From the NCBI GenBank assembly GCA_903898725.1, contig CAIUGQ010000550.1, positions 1 through 8,217 on the forward strand: a stretch of DNA of 8,217 nt. The letters are read 5' to 3'. Source of the DNA: an uncultured Burkholderiales bacterium (GTDB lineage Bacteria; Pseudomonadota; Gammaproteobacteria; Burkholderiales; Burkholderiaceae_E). Below the pieces are notes generated by a model, which saw only the letters and a program-made list of their open reading frames with translations, was not told the origin of the DNA and did no database searches. Shown piece by piece: positions 1 through 7,978 of the stretch (within the stretch, counting starts at the first letter, position 1; each line of letters opens with the position of its first letter). The translations under genes were made by a program, and so were the position numbers.

Positions 1-137
1 GCTGACGTCCCGGGGGAAGATGCGTCGATCCCGGGGTGCTTCGGCCAGCGCCACGCTAGACGCGAGGTACTAGCGCTCTGCGACTGCAGCTGAGGGCGTG
101 CCGGATGCATTTCCGTAGGGGGCGTTGTGACCAGCGT

Positions 138-153
138 TGTTCCACGTGAAACA
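138..153. other. parS centromere-like site (ParB-binding), copy 1
   Basis: The 16 bases TGTTCCACGTGAAACA form an imperfect palindrome around CACGTG. From memory, the widespread chromosomal parS consensus is TGTTNCACGTGAAACA, and this matches it at every fixed position. ParB loads on such sites, spreads as a CTP-dependent clamp and recruits SMC for origin segregation. The site lies outside any gene I can support. An identical copy 242 bp away makes a chance match unlikely. No parA or parB gene is in the window, so use by the host's ParB is inferred. Confidence 0.85.
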
Positions 154-235
154 ATGGGCGACGGATCGATGCTGAGCAGCGGCCCCGCGCTGAGCGGCGC
201 GATGTAGCCAGACCGTCGCGGCGTTCGCTCTACCG

Positions 236-317
236 CCGGCCCCTGACCCATGTGCATCACAACCGCTGGCCCTGGTTCATGTAGAGCCCGAACCGGCCGC
301 CCGGAGCCAGGGGCCGG
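236..317. repeat. Nested inverted repeat between the two parS sites
   Basis: The outer arms are a perfect 10-bp pair, CCGGCCCCTG (236-245) and CAGGGGCCGG (308-317). Inside them a second stem pairs GGCC (268-271) with GGCC (295-298) and GGTTC (274-278) with GAACC (290-294), leaving an 11-nt loop and a 2-nt bulge. It lies 30 to 110 nt past the GMC stop codon on the transcribed strand, so the RNA could fold and end or stabilise the operon transcript. No U-tract follows, so I do not call an intrinsic terminator. The role is unknown. Confidence 0.35.
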
Positions 318-346
318 GTGTCCGCCGCACCGGAGTCGTGCGCGCC

Positions 347-2047
347 CTACCCGGCCGTCACCTCAGACATCGCCCTGCTTGTTCCACGTGAAACACTGCG
401 GGCATCCTCGATCACCATCTCCGCGCCGCGCTCGGCAATCATCAGCGTCGGCGAGTTGGTGTTCCCAGAGGTGATCGTTGGCATCACGGACGCATCGATC
501 ACCCGCAAGCCTTCGACACCCCGGACACGAAGGCGCCCGTCGAGCACCGCCAGCGGATCGGAGTCGGCGCCCATCCGTGCGGTGCCAACCGGGTGGAAGA
601 TCGTCGTCCCGATGTCCCCGGCCGCCTTCATCAGCGCCTCTTCGGTCTGATACTCGACGCCTGGCTTGAACTCCTCGGGCTGGTACTTCGCCAGCGCCGG
701 CTGCGACACGATCCGACGCGTCACACGGATCGCATTGGCGGCCACCGCCCGATCGTAGGGATCGCTGAGGTAGTTCGGACGGATGATGGGTGCGTCCCGC
801 CAATCGGGGCTGCCCACATGGACCGTTCCACGTGACGCCGGCCGCAGCTGGCAGACCGACGCCGTGAATGCAGGGAACGGGTGCAAGGGCTCACCGAAGC
901 GCTCGAGCGACAGCGGCTGAACGTGGTACTCGAGGTCCGGCGATGCGACCGACGGATCGCTCCGGGTGAAGGCACCGAGCTGACTCGGCGACATCGTCAA
1001 CGGGCCGCGCCGCCAAAGCCCGTACTGAACCCCCATCCATGCCTTGCCGAGCAGGCTGTTGGCCTGGCGATTCAGCGTCACGACGCCGGAAACCTTGTAG
1101 GCCAGGCGAAGCTGCAGATGATCCTGCAGATTCCCGCCGACCCCCGGCGCATCCTGGATCACCGGGATGCCGAGTGCCTGCAGGTGCGCACCGGAACCGA
1201 TGCCGGAATGCTCGAGGATCGAGACCGACCCGATCGCGCCGGCCGACAGGATCACCTCACCTCGGGCCCGAACGAACTGGGGCGCCGAAGCCGTGCCCAC
1301 CGGCCCGCGAACGACATCCGCCCCGATGACCCGCCGGCCTTCGAACCGAAGCTTCGAGACATGCGCCTCGGTCCAGACCGTCAGGTTGGGCCGGCCCATG
1401 ACCGGGCGCAGGAATGCCTTCGAGGCATTCCATCGGACCCCACGCTTCTGGTTCACCTCGAAGTACCCGCAGCCGAAGTTGTCGCCGCGGTTGAAGTCGT
1501 CGGTCGGCGGAATGCCGGCTTCCTCGGCCGCCTTCCTGAACGCGTCGAGGATCTCCCAGGAGACTCGCGGCCGCTCGACGCGCCATTCGCCACCGTGGCC
1601 GTGCAGCGGATCGGACCCGCCCTCGTCGAGGCCCTGGTAGTCCTCGTGCTTCCTGAAGTAGGGCAGGACGTCGTCCCAGTCCCACCCCGGATTGCCAGCG
1701 TCCACCCAGCTGCGGTAGTCACCCCGCTGGCCCCGCATGTAGATCATCCCGTTGATCGACGAGCAGCCGCCGAGGGTGCGACCGCGCGGATAGATCAGCG
1801 AGCGCCCATTGAGGCCGGCTTCGGCCTGCGTCCGGAAGCGCCAGTCGGTGCGGGGATTGTCGATGCAGTACAGATAGCCGACCGGGATGTGGATCCAGAT
1901 CCAGTCGTCCTTGCCGCCCGCCTCCAGCAGCAGCACCCGCTTGGACGGGTCGGCGGACAGCCGGTTGGCCAGCAGGCATCCCGCCGTGCCGGCACCCACG
2001 ATCACGTAGTCGAACTCGGCCGCCGCAGCGGCTGTCTCCATGCCCAT
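347..2047 (-). CDS. GMC-family FAD-dependent alcohol dehydrogenase (choline dehydrogenase-like)
   Basis: This is a 566-residue flavoprotein of the glucose-methanol-choline oxidoreductase family, which oxidises primary alcohols to aldehydes with tightly bound FAD and usually passes electrons to the respiratory chain. Visible landmarks are the Rossmann motif GAGTAG (18-23) with Glu42 for the adenosine ribose, the first GMC signature around GRTLGGCSSING (89-100), and the second around GAIGS (270-274). The catalytic pair is His485 (HPVGTARMG) and Asn529, which aligns by eye with the second active-site histidine of glucose oxidase. The start at 2047 has only a purine-rich GGGGGAG upstream; ATG 2041 is an alternative. 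It follows the zinc alcohol dehydrogenase by 43 nt and ends the gene string. The family-like sequence ends near residue 549; the last 17 residues are encoded across parS copy 2. Substrate is open: choline, a medium-chain alcohol, or 3-hydroxypropionate, for which I recall a GMC dehydrogenase working with MmsA. Confidence 0.92.
   Translation of the reverse strand: MGMETAAAAAEFDYVIVGAGTAGCLLANRLSADPSKRVLLLEAGGKDDWIWIHIPVGYLYCIDNPRTDWRFRTQAEAGLNGRSLIYPRGRTLGGCSSINGMIYMRGQRGDYRSWVDAGNPGWDWDDVLPYFRKHEDYQGLDEGGSDPLHGHGGEWRVERPRVSWEILDAFRKAAEEAGIPPTDDFNRGDNFGCGYFEVNQKRGVRWNASKAFLRPVMGRPNLTVWTEAHVSKLRFEGRRVIGADVVRGPVGTASAPQFVRARGEVILSAGAIGSVSILEHSGIGSGAHLQALGIPVIQDAPGVGGNLQDHLQLRLAYKVSGVVTLNRQANSLLGKAWMGVQYGLWRRGPLTMSPSQLGAFTRSDPSVASPDLEYHVQPLSLERFGEPLHPFPAFTASVCQLRPASRGTVHVGSPDWRDAPIIRPNYLSDPYDRAVAANAIRVTRRIVSQPALAKYQPEEFKPGVEYQTEEALMKAAGDIGTTIFHPVGTARMGADSDPLAVLDGRLRVRGVEGLRVIDASVMPTITSGNTNSPTLMIAERGAEMVIEDARSVSRGTSRAMSEVTAG
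380..395. other. parS centromere-like site (ParB-binding), copy 2, inside a coding region
   Basis: This is an exact second copy of TGTTCCACGTGAAACA in the same orientation as the site at 138-153. It lies within the end of the GMC dehydrogenase gene, covering the last base of codon 551 and codons 552-556 (VSRGT). Chromosomal parS sites are known to occur inside genes in several bacteria. ParB binding is inferred from the match. Confidence 0.85.
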
Positions 2048-2090
2048 CGCCCTCGTCTCCCCCGCGGACCGCTCGTGGCGGCCGCCTCGC

Positions 2091-3227
2091 TCAATGCATC
2101 AGGATCACTTGCCGGATCGACTCGCCACGCGCCAGCCGATCGAGCGCCGGGTTGATGTCGTCGAGCCGGATCCGTTCGCTCAGCAGCCGATCCACCGGCA
2201 GCCGGCCCGCCTTGAACATCGCGACGAACCGCGGCACGTCGCGGCTCGGCACGCACGACCCGATGTAGCTGCCCTTGAGCGTGCGCTCCTCCGCGATCAG
2301 CGAGACCGCCTGCAGCGGCCAGGTGGCCGCCGGGTTGGGCAGGCCCGCGGTCACGGTGGTGCCGCCCCGTCGGGTGATCCGATAGGCGAGCTCGAGCGCG
2401 GGCACGACGCCGGCCATCTCGAACGCATAGTCAACGCCCCCGCCGGTCGCGGCCTTCACCTTGGCGACGACATCGGGATCCCGCGCGTCGAAGGTCGCGG
2501 TCGCGCCGAGCTGGCGGGCCAGCTCCAGCTTCGCCGGCAGCATGTCGACCGCCACGACGTCACGCGCACCGGACGCCACCGCCGCGAGCAGGGACGAGAA
2601 GCCGACCCCGCCGAGCCCGACCACCGCCGTCCGAGCACCGGCTTCGATCTTCGCGGTGTTGAACACCGCGCCGGCGCCGGTGAGCACGGCGCAGCCGAAC
2701 AGCGCCGCTTGCTCCCAGGGCAGGTCCCGGTCGATCGGCACGACCGACCGGCGCGACACGGTCGCGTACTCGGCGAAGGCCGCACAGCCCAGGTGATGGT
2801 TGAGCGTTCCGCCGGAGGGCAGCGTCAGGCGCTTGTAGCCGCCGAGCAGCGAGCCGCTGCCGTTGGATTCGCCGCCCGGCCCGCACAGCGCCGGACGCCC
2901 GACCGAGCAGTCCGGACAGGTCCCGCAGGATGGCCGGAAAATCAGCACGACGTGATCACCCACTTTCACGTCGAGCACGCCAGCGCCGACCTCGAGCACC
3001 TCGGCGGCCGCCTCGTGACCCGGCACGATCGGCACCGGCCAGGGCCGGTCGCCGTTGATCGCCGACAGGTCGGAATGGCACAGGCCCGCCGCGTGGATCT
3101 TGACCCGCAGCTCACCCGGGCCCGGCTCGGCCAGCTCGACCTCCTCGATCGACAGCGGCCGGCTCTCGGCGTACGGCGCCGGCAGTCCGATCTGGCGCAG
3201 CACCGCAGCGCGCATCTTCATCGTCAT
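2091..3227 (-). CDS. Zinc-dependent alcohol dehydrogenase (MDR superfamily, class III-like)
   Basis: This 378-residue cytosolic medium-chain dehydrogenase should interconvert an alcohol and an aldehyde with NAD(H). Catalytic zinc ligands are Cys50, His71 (GHE, 70-72) and Cys179. A complete structural zinc loop has Cys101, Cys104, Cys107 and Cys115, as in liver-type and formaldehyde-type enzymes. The Rossmann motif GLGGVG is at 204-209, with Asp228 ending strand two, which favours NAD over NADP. Three in-frame ATGs open the gene. AGGAG (3230-3234) is only 2 nt from the first and 8 nt from the second, so translation may begin at 3221 (376 residues). It sits 97 nt after the GabD-like gene, behind a strong hairpin, and 43 nt before the GMC gene. 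Pairing with an aldehyde dehydrogenase suggests an alcohol-to-acid route. The substrate cannot be read from sequence. I see no glutathione-specific feature that would make it a dedicated formaldehyde enzyme. Confidence 0.93.
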   Translation of the reverse strand: MTMKMRAAVLRQIGLPAPYAESRPLSIEEVELAEPGPGELRVKIHAAGLCHSDLSAINGDRPWPVPIVPGHEAAAEVLEVGAGVLDVKVGDHVVLIFRPSCGTCPDCSVGRPALCGPGGESNGSGSLLGGYKRLTLPSGGTLNHHLGCAAFAEYATVSRRSVVPIDRDLPWEQAALFGCAVLTGAGAVFNTAKIEAGARTAVVGLGGVGFSSLLAAVASGARDVVAVDMLPAKLELARQLGATATFDARDPDVVAKVKAATGGGVDYAFEMAGVVPALELAYRITRRGGTTVTAGLPNPAATWPLQAVSLIAEERTLKGSYIGSCVPSRDVPRFVAMFKAGRLPVDRLLSERIRLDDINPALDRLARGESIRQVILMH

Positions 3228-3249
3228 GGCTCCTCTCGTCCTCGATGCC

Positions 3250-3293
3250 GCTCGGGCCGCGGGCAGGCCCCGGGGGCCCGCCCTTGCCCGAGC
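3250..3293 (-). repeat. Strong intercistronic hairpin between the GabD-like and zinc-ADH genes
   Basis: The perfect 8-bp arms GCTCGGGC (3250-3257) and GCCCGAGC (3286-3293) enclose a second GC stem. In that stem GGGC (3261-3264) pairs with GCCC (3280-3283) and GGCCC (3266-3270) with GGGCC (3274-3278), closing on a 3-nt loop. It fills the widest gap in the gene string. No U-run follows on the minus strand, so full termination is not indicated. It could give partial termination or protect the 3' end of the upstream message, setting a different dose for the last two genes. The structure is seen; the function is inferred. Confidence 0.5.
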
Positions 3294-3324
3294 GATTCAA
3301 TATCACTGCCCCATCCCCGGCGAC

Positions 3325-4791
3325 TCAGAGCCCCGCCAGGCACAGGTACTTGATCTCCAGGTACTCGTCGATCCCGTACTTCGAGCCTTCGCGGCCGAGC
3401 CCGGACTGCTTGACGCCACCGAAGGGCGCGACCTCGTTCGACAGCAGGCCGGAGTTGGCGCAGACCATGCCGGACTCCAGGGCCTCGGCGACCCGGAACA
3501 CCCGGCCGATGTCGCGCGAGTAGAAGTACGCGGCAAGGCCGAACTCGGTGTCGTTGGCCATCGCGATCGCCTCGGCCTCGGTCTCGAAGCGGAACAGCGG
3601 CGCGACCGGGCCGAAGGTCTCCTCGCGGGCGACCTTCATGTCGGCAGTGACGCCGGTCAGCACCGTCGGCTCGAAGAAGAGCCCGCCGAGCGCGTGGCGC
3701 TTGCCGCCGAGGGCCACCGTCGCGCCCTTCGCGGTCGCATCGGCGATGTGCTCCTCGACCTTGGCGATCGCGGCCGACTCGATCAGCGGCCCGATGGTCA
3801 CCCCCGGCTCGATGCCGGCGCCCACCTTGAACTGGCCGACCTTCGCGGCGAGCTTCGCGGCGAACGCGTCGTAGACGCCGGCCTGCACGTAGAAGCGGTT
3901 CGCGCACACGCAGGTCTGCCCGGCATTGCGGTACTTCGAGGCGAGCGCACCCTCGACCGCGGCATCGATGTCGGCATCGTCGAACACGATGAACGGGGCG
4001 TTGCCGCCGAGCTCGAGCGAGAGCTTCTTGACGGTGTCGGCCGACTGGCGCAGCAGGATGCGACCGACCTCGGTGGACCCGGTGAACGAGACCTTGCGCA
4101 CGATGGGGCTCGTGCACAGCTCGAGGCCGATCTCCGGGGCATGCCCCGCATCGGCGGTCACCACGTTGAAGACTCCCGGCGGCACGCCCGCGCGATGCGC
4201 GAGTTCGGCGAGCGCGAGCGCCGACAGCGGCGTCGCTTCGGCGGGCTTGGCGACCATCGTGCAGCCGGCGGCCAGCGCGGGGCCGACCTTGCGGGTGATC
4301 ATCGCGATGGGGAAGTTCCACGGCGTGATCGCGGCGCACACGCCGATCGGCTGCTTGATGACCAGCAGCCTGCGGTCGGGGGCGACGGTGGGGATCACGT
4401 CGCCGTAGGCGCGCTTGCCCTCCTCGGCGAACCACTCGAGAAAGCTCGCGCCGTAGACGACCTCGCCACGGGCCTCGGCCAGCGGCTTGCCCTGTTCGGT
4501 GGTCATCAGCAGCGCGAGGTCGTCGGCGTGCGCGATCACCAGATCGAACCAGCGGCGCAGCACCGCGCCGCGCTCCTTCGCGGTCTTGGCGCGCCAGGCC
4601 GGCAGCGCCCGCGCCGCGGCATCGATCGCGCGCCGGGTCTCGGCCGCGCCCATGTCGGCGACCTCGACGATCTTCGCGCCGTTCGCCGGATCCGTGACCG
4701 CGAAGACCGCGCCGGAGTCGGCACCGACCCACTGGCCGTCGATGAAGCCCTGGCACTTCAGCAGGCTCATGTCCTTCAGTTGCATCGTCAT
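3325..4791 (-). CDS. gabD: NAD(P)-dependent semialdehyde dehydrogenase, GabD-like (succinate or glutarate semialdehyde)
   Basis: This 488-residue cytosolic aldehyde dehydrogenase closely resembles E. coli GabD as I remember it, over the whole length including the GLGREGSKYGI and YLEIKYLCL tail. GabD oxidises succinate semialdehyde to succinate; close relatives use glutarate semialdehyde or related aldehyde acids. Active-site residues are Asn159 (PWNF), Glu260 (LELGGN), nucleophile Cys294 and Glu391 (EETFGP), with Lys182 in the cofactor site. Cys296 beside the nucleophile (GQTCVC) is the pair that forms a redox switch in some relatives. The segment at 441-448 reads GMVCANSG where GabD has a GIVGINTG-like stretch. 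The reading frame stays open far upstream, but the start at 4791 is right: AAGGAA (4798-4803) lies 6 nt before it and the protein then has family length. It begins 20 nt after the transporter stop. The label gabD describes the family and does not prove the substrate. Confidence 0.9.
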   Translation of the reverse strand: MTMQLKDMSLLKCQGFIDGQWVGADSGAVFAVTDPANGAKIVEVADMGAAETRRAIDAAARALPAWRAKTAKERGAVLRRWFDLVIAHADDLALLMTTEQGKPLAEARGEVVYGASFLEWFAEEGKRAYGDVIPTVAPDRRLLVIKQPIGVCAAITPWNFPIAMITRKVGPALAAGCTMVAKPAEATPLSALALAELAHRAGVPPGVFNVVTADAGHAPEIGLELCTSPIVRKVSFTGSTEVGRILLRQSADTVKKLSLELGGNAPFIVFDDADIDAAVEGALASKYRNAGQTCVCANRFYVQAGVYDAFAAKLAAKVGQFKVGAGIEPGVTIGPLIESAAIAKVEEHIADATAKGATVALGGKRHALGGLFFEPTVLTGVTADMKVAREETFGPVAPLFRFETEAEAIAMANDTEFGLAAYFYSRDIGRVFRVAEALESGMVCANSGLLSNEVAPFGGVKQSGLGREGSKYGIDEYLEIKYLCLAGL

Positions 4792-4811
4792 CGTCCGTTC
4801 CTTGGGGCGGC

Positions 4812-5150
4812 TCAGCCGCCCGATACCAGCTTCAGTCCGAGCACGCCCGCCACGATCAGCACGATGCACGCGAGCCGCGCCACCGTCGCCGCCTCGCCGA
4901 GCAGCACCATCCCCAGCAGCGCGGTCCCTGCCGCGCCGATCCCGACCCACACGGCATACGCGGTGCCCGCGGGCAGCACGCGCATCGCCAGCGACAGCAG
5001 CCAGAAGCTGGCCCCCGCGGCGACGACGGTGATCACCGACGGCACGGGCCGCGTGAAGCCGTCGCTGTACTTGAGCCCCAGCGCCCAGACGATCTCGAGC
5101 ACGCCGGCGACGACGACCAGCACCCAGGCGAGCGTGAGGGAGGGCGTCAT
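4812..5150 (-). CDS. sugE: Small multidrug resistance family exporter, Gdx/SugE (guanidinium exporter) subtype
   Basis: This 112-residue inner-membrane protein has four predicted helices at about 7-25, 36-54, 58-79 and 85-106. SMR proteins work as antiparallel dimers exchanging a cation for protons. Allowing six extra N-terminal residues, the substrate-site residues I recall for Gdx-Clo (Glu13, Trp16, Ser42, Tyr59, Trp62) are all present as Glu19, Trp22, Ser48, Tyr65 and Trp68. The stretches LEIVWALGLKY and GTAYAVW are typical of SugE/Gdx and differ from EmrE, so guanidinium or small guanidinyl compounds are the likeliest cargo, with some quaternary ammonium ions possible. The start at 5150 overlaps the stop of the nitronate monooxygenase gene in an ATGA, showing translational coupling. 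With the start inside another gene there is no room for its own guanidine riboswitch leader. A guanidinium exporter among oxidative enzymes is unexpected. Confidence 0.92.
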   Translation of the reverse strand: MTPSLTLAWVLVVVAGVLEIVWALGLKYSDGFTRPVPSVITVVAAGASFWLLSLAMRVLPAGTAYAVWVGIGAAGTALLGMVLLGEAATVARLACIVLIVAGVLGLKLVSGG

Positions 5151-6286
5151 GGCCGCCGTCCGGCTGCGCCACCCACCGAACCCGAGCCCCGCGCGACACC
5201 AGCGAGCCCGCCGACCGCCGCATCGAACTCCTCGGCCAGCCGCGCCACGAGCGCCGCTGCGGGCATCGGCCGCGCGAGCGCCGCCGCCTGCCCCGCCCAC
5301 ATCGACATCGCCTCGATGTCGCCGGCCTTCGTCGCCGCCGCCCGCAGCTCGGCGGTCAGCGCGTTCTGCACCGGATAGACCGGCATCGCCGCCTCGTCGG
5401 CCCGCATCGCCTCCATGAACCCGTTGACCAGTCCGCGCGCCGGCCGACCGGAGAAGACGCGGGTCAGCCGGGTGCCGCGGTCGTCGGCCTCGGCGAGCGC
5501 GGCCTTCCAGGCCGGGTGCGCGCCCGACTCGTCGCAGGCGAGGAAGGCGGTGCCGAGCTGCACGCCCTGGGCGCCCAGGGCGAGCGCCGCCGCCACGCCG
5601 CGCCCGTCCATGATTCCGCCGGCGGCGATCACCGGCAGGTCGACCGCATCGACGAGCCGGGGCACCAGCGCCATCGTGCCGATCGCGCCTTCCTCGAAGC
5701 CGCCGACGAAGGTGCCGCGGTGGCCGCCCGCCTCGCCGCCCTGGGCGACGATCGCATCGGCGCCGGCCGCGGCCCAGGCCCGGGCTTCGGCGACGTTGGT
5801 GGCACCACCGAGGATGCGGCAGCCGGCGCGCCGCAGCGCCGCGAGGCGCTCGGCGGACGGGATGCCGAAATGGAAGCTCGCGACCGCGGGCGCGGCCTCG
5901 ATCACCGCGTCGAGCTGCGCGGCGAAGGATTCGCACACGCGCGCCGGCGGCTGCTGCGCCGGCAGCCCGAACCGGGCCCGCCACGAGGCGATGCGCGCCA
6001 TGGCCGCATCCTCGCCATCGCGCGCGAAGCGCTCCGGCTCGTCGAGCACGAACAGGTTGACGGCGAACGGCCGGCGCGTCAGCGCGCGGACCGCGGCGAC
6101 CTCGCTGCGGATGCGATCCGGCGAAAGCACCGCCGCCCCCAGCGAACCGAGCACCCCGGCCTCGCAGCAGGCCGCGACCAGTGCCGGCGTGGTGATGCCG
6201 CCGGCCATCGGCGCCTGCACGATCGGCCGCTCGAGTCCGAGCAGCGCAGCGACGCCGCGCCCCCTGAGCAGGTCAGTGGCCGTCAT
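5147..6286 (-). CDS. Nitronate monooxygenase, class I (2-nitropropane dioxygenase family)
   Basis: This 379-residue FMN-dependent TIM-barrel enzyme should oxidise alkyl nitronates with O2. The best-known physiological substrate of class I members is propionate-3-nitronate, a plant and fungal toxin that poisons succinate dehydrogenase; the products are malonic semialdehyde and nitrite or nitrate. Landmarks are the N-terminal PIVQAPMAGG (21-30), VNLFV (76-80), HFGIP (139-143), the QGGEAGGHRG segment (182-191) with candidate catalytic base His189, the phosphate-binding AAGGI (221-225) and the class I mark WAGQ (330-333). The last 20 or so residues are a low-complexity Gly/Ala/Arg tail. A strong GGAGGT (6293-6298) lies 6 nt before the start. 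It follows the mmsA-like gene by 37 nt and overlaps the transporter gene by 4 nt. Related flavoproteins such as enoyl reductase FabK share the fold, but the EAGGH segment and WAGQ favour a nitronate enzyme. The partner mmsA fits a malonic semialdehyde product. Confidence 0.88.
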   Translation of the reverse strand: MTATDLLRGRGVAALLGLERPIVQAPMAGGITTPALVAACCEAGVLGSLGAAVLSPDRIRSEVAAVRALTRRPFAVNLFVLDEPERFARDGEDAAMARIASWRARFGLPAQQPPARVCESFAAQLDAVIEAAPAVASFHFGIPSAERLAALRRAGCRILGGATNVAEARAWAAAGADAIVAQGGEAGGHRGTFVGGFEEGAIGTMALVPRLVDAVDLPVIAAGGIMDGRGVAAALALGAQGVQLGTAFLACDESGAHPAWKAALAEADDRGTRLTRVFSGRPARGLVNGFMEAMRADEAAMPVYPVQNALTAELRAAATKAGDIEAMSMWAGQAAALARPMPAAALVARLAEEFDAAVGGLAGVARGSGSVGGAAGRRP

Positions 6287-6306
6287 CGCGGCACCTCCGG
6301 TGTCGG

Positions 6307-6322
6307 GCGTCCGTCCGGACGC
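6307..6322 (-). repeat. Small hairpin just after the mmsA-like stop codon
   Basis: GCGTCC (6307-6312) and GGACGC (6317-6322) form a 6-bp stem with a 4-nt loop, starting 2 nt past the stop codon in the 37-nt gap before the nitronate monooxygenase gene. No U-tract follows. It could modestly affect read-through or message decay, but it is short and may have no role. Confidence 0.3.
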
Positions 6323-6323
6323 G

Positions 6324-7871
<1,548 letters not shown>

Positions 7872-7910
7872 GCGTGTCTCCTTGGAGCGGACCCGGTGCC
7901 CGGGATCGCT

Positions 7911-7935
7911 GTTCAACCAGTTGAACGAGTGTTCA
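7911..7935. promoter_or_regulatory. Overlapping palindromes, candidate operator for the divergent IclR-type regulator
   Basis: GTTCAAC (7911-7917) and GTTGAAC (7920-7926) are perfect 7-bp inverted arms separated by CA. The right arm is reused: TGAAC (7922-7926) faces GTTCA (7931-7935) across 4 nt. Three half-sites thus recur every 9 to 11 bp, on one face of the helix, as expected for a dimeric or tetrameric helix-turn-helix protein. The cluster lies between the two divergent genes, downstream of the proposed mmsA promoter and over a possible -35 element of the regulator gene. That position fits control of both directions. The binding protein is inferred from the neighbour. Confidence 0.6.
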
Positions 7936-7949
7936 GGATATGCGATGAT
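7921..7949 (+). promoter_or_regulatory. Weak candidate promoter for the IclR-type regulator
   Basis: On the plus strand TTGAAC (7921-7926) and GATGAT (7944-7949) are 17 nt apart, each matching its consensus hexamer at 4 of 6 positions. The -35 element falls inside the palindromic half-sites, so a protein bound there would block it, suggesting autoregulation. The match is modest and could be chance. Confidence 0.3.
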
Positions 7950-7976
7950 TTTCCGGGTCGACCGAATGGCTGTCAA
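7948..7976 (-). promoter_or_regulatory. Candidate sigma-70 promoter for the mmsA-led gene string
   Basis: On the minus strand a perfect TTGACA (7976-7971) is followed after exactly 17 nt by GAAAAT (7953-7948), which matches TATAAT at 4 of 6 positions. Transcription would begin near 7941, giving a leader of about 70 nt that contains the palindromic half-sites and the ribosome-binding site. It is the only good hexamer pair I noticed upstream of the six minus-strand genes. Confidence 0.5.
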
Positions 7977-7978
7977 CC

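Larger units (their letters stand above)
1..346. other. Gene-free region at the left edge, carrying a parS site and inverted repeats
   Basis: I see no convincing gene here. Plus-strand frames entering from the left close within about 31 codons. A minus-strand frame opening with ATG at 110 stays open to the window edge, but its roughly 36 residues resemble no family I know. The stretch holds one full parS site (138-153), an 18-bp-spaced direct repeat GCTGAGC (171-177 and 189-195) and a nested inverted repeat (236-317). I see no DnaA-box cluster and no AT-rich unwinding region, so the replication origin itself is not visible. Confidence 0.6.

Noticed and set aside
1..346. Replication origin at the parS-bearing end
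   Set aside because: No cluster of TTATCCACA-like boxes and no AT-rich tract is visible. parS sites alone do not make an origin.
250..650. Short plus-strand frames of 74 and 110 codons near the left edge
   Set aside because: They overlap the end of the GMC gene, have low-complexity composition, lack a ribosome-binding site and resemble no family.
881..3353. Two plus-strand open frames of 424 and 437 codons
   Set aside because: Both mirror the GMC and zinc alcohol dehydrogenase genes, whose catalytic motifs are intact on the other strand.
3224..4756. 510-codon minus-strand frame overlapping the GabD-like gene
   Set aside because: It is an alternate frame of that gene with Arg-rich nonsense composition; the true frame carries all catalytic residues.
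4792..5223. N-terminal extension of the GabD-like protein (start at 5223)
   Set aside because: The 144 extra residues lie over the transporter gene in another frame, and a well-placed AAGGAA supports the start at 4791.
3055..5418. 787-codon open frame on the plus strand
   Set aside because: It is antisense to four well-supported genes, has low-complexity composition and no recognisable family.
5151..5984. Long N-terminal extension of the transporter (start at 5984)
   Set aside because: It overlaps the nitronate monooxygenase in another frame and is Arg/Ala nonsense. The 112-residue form has normal SMR length.
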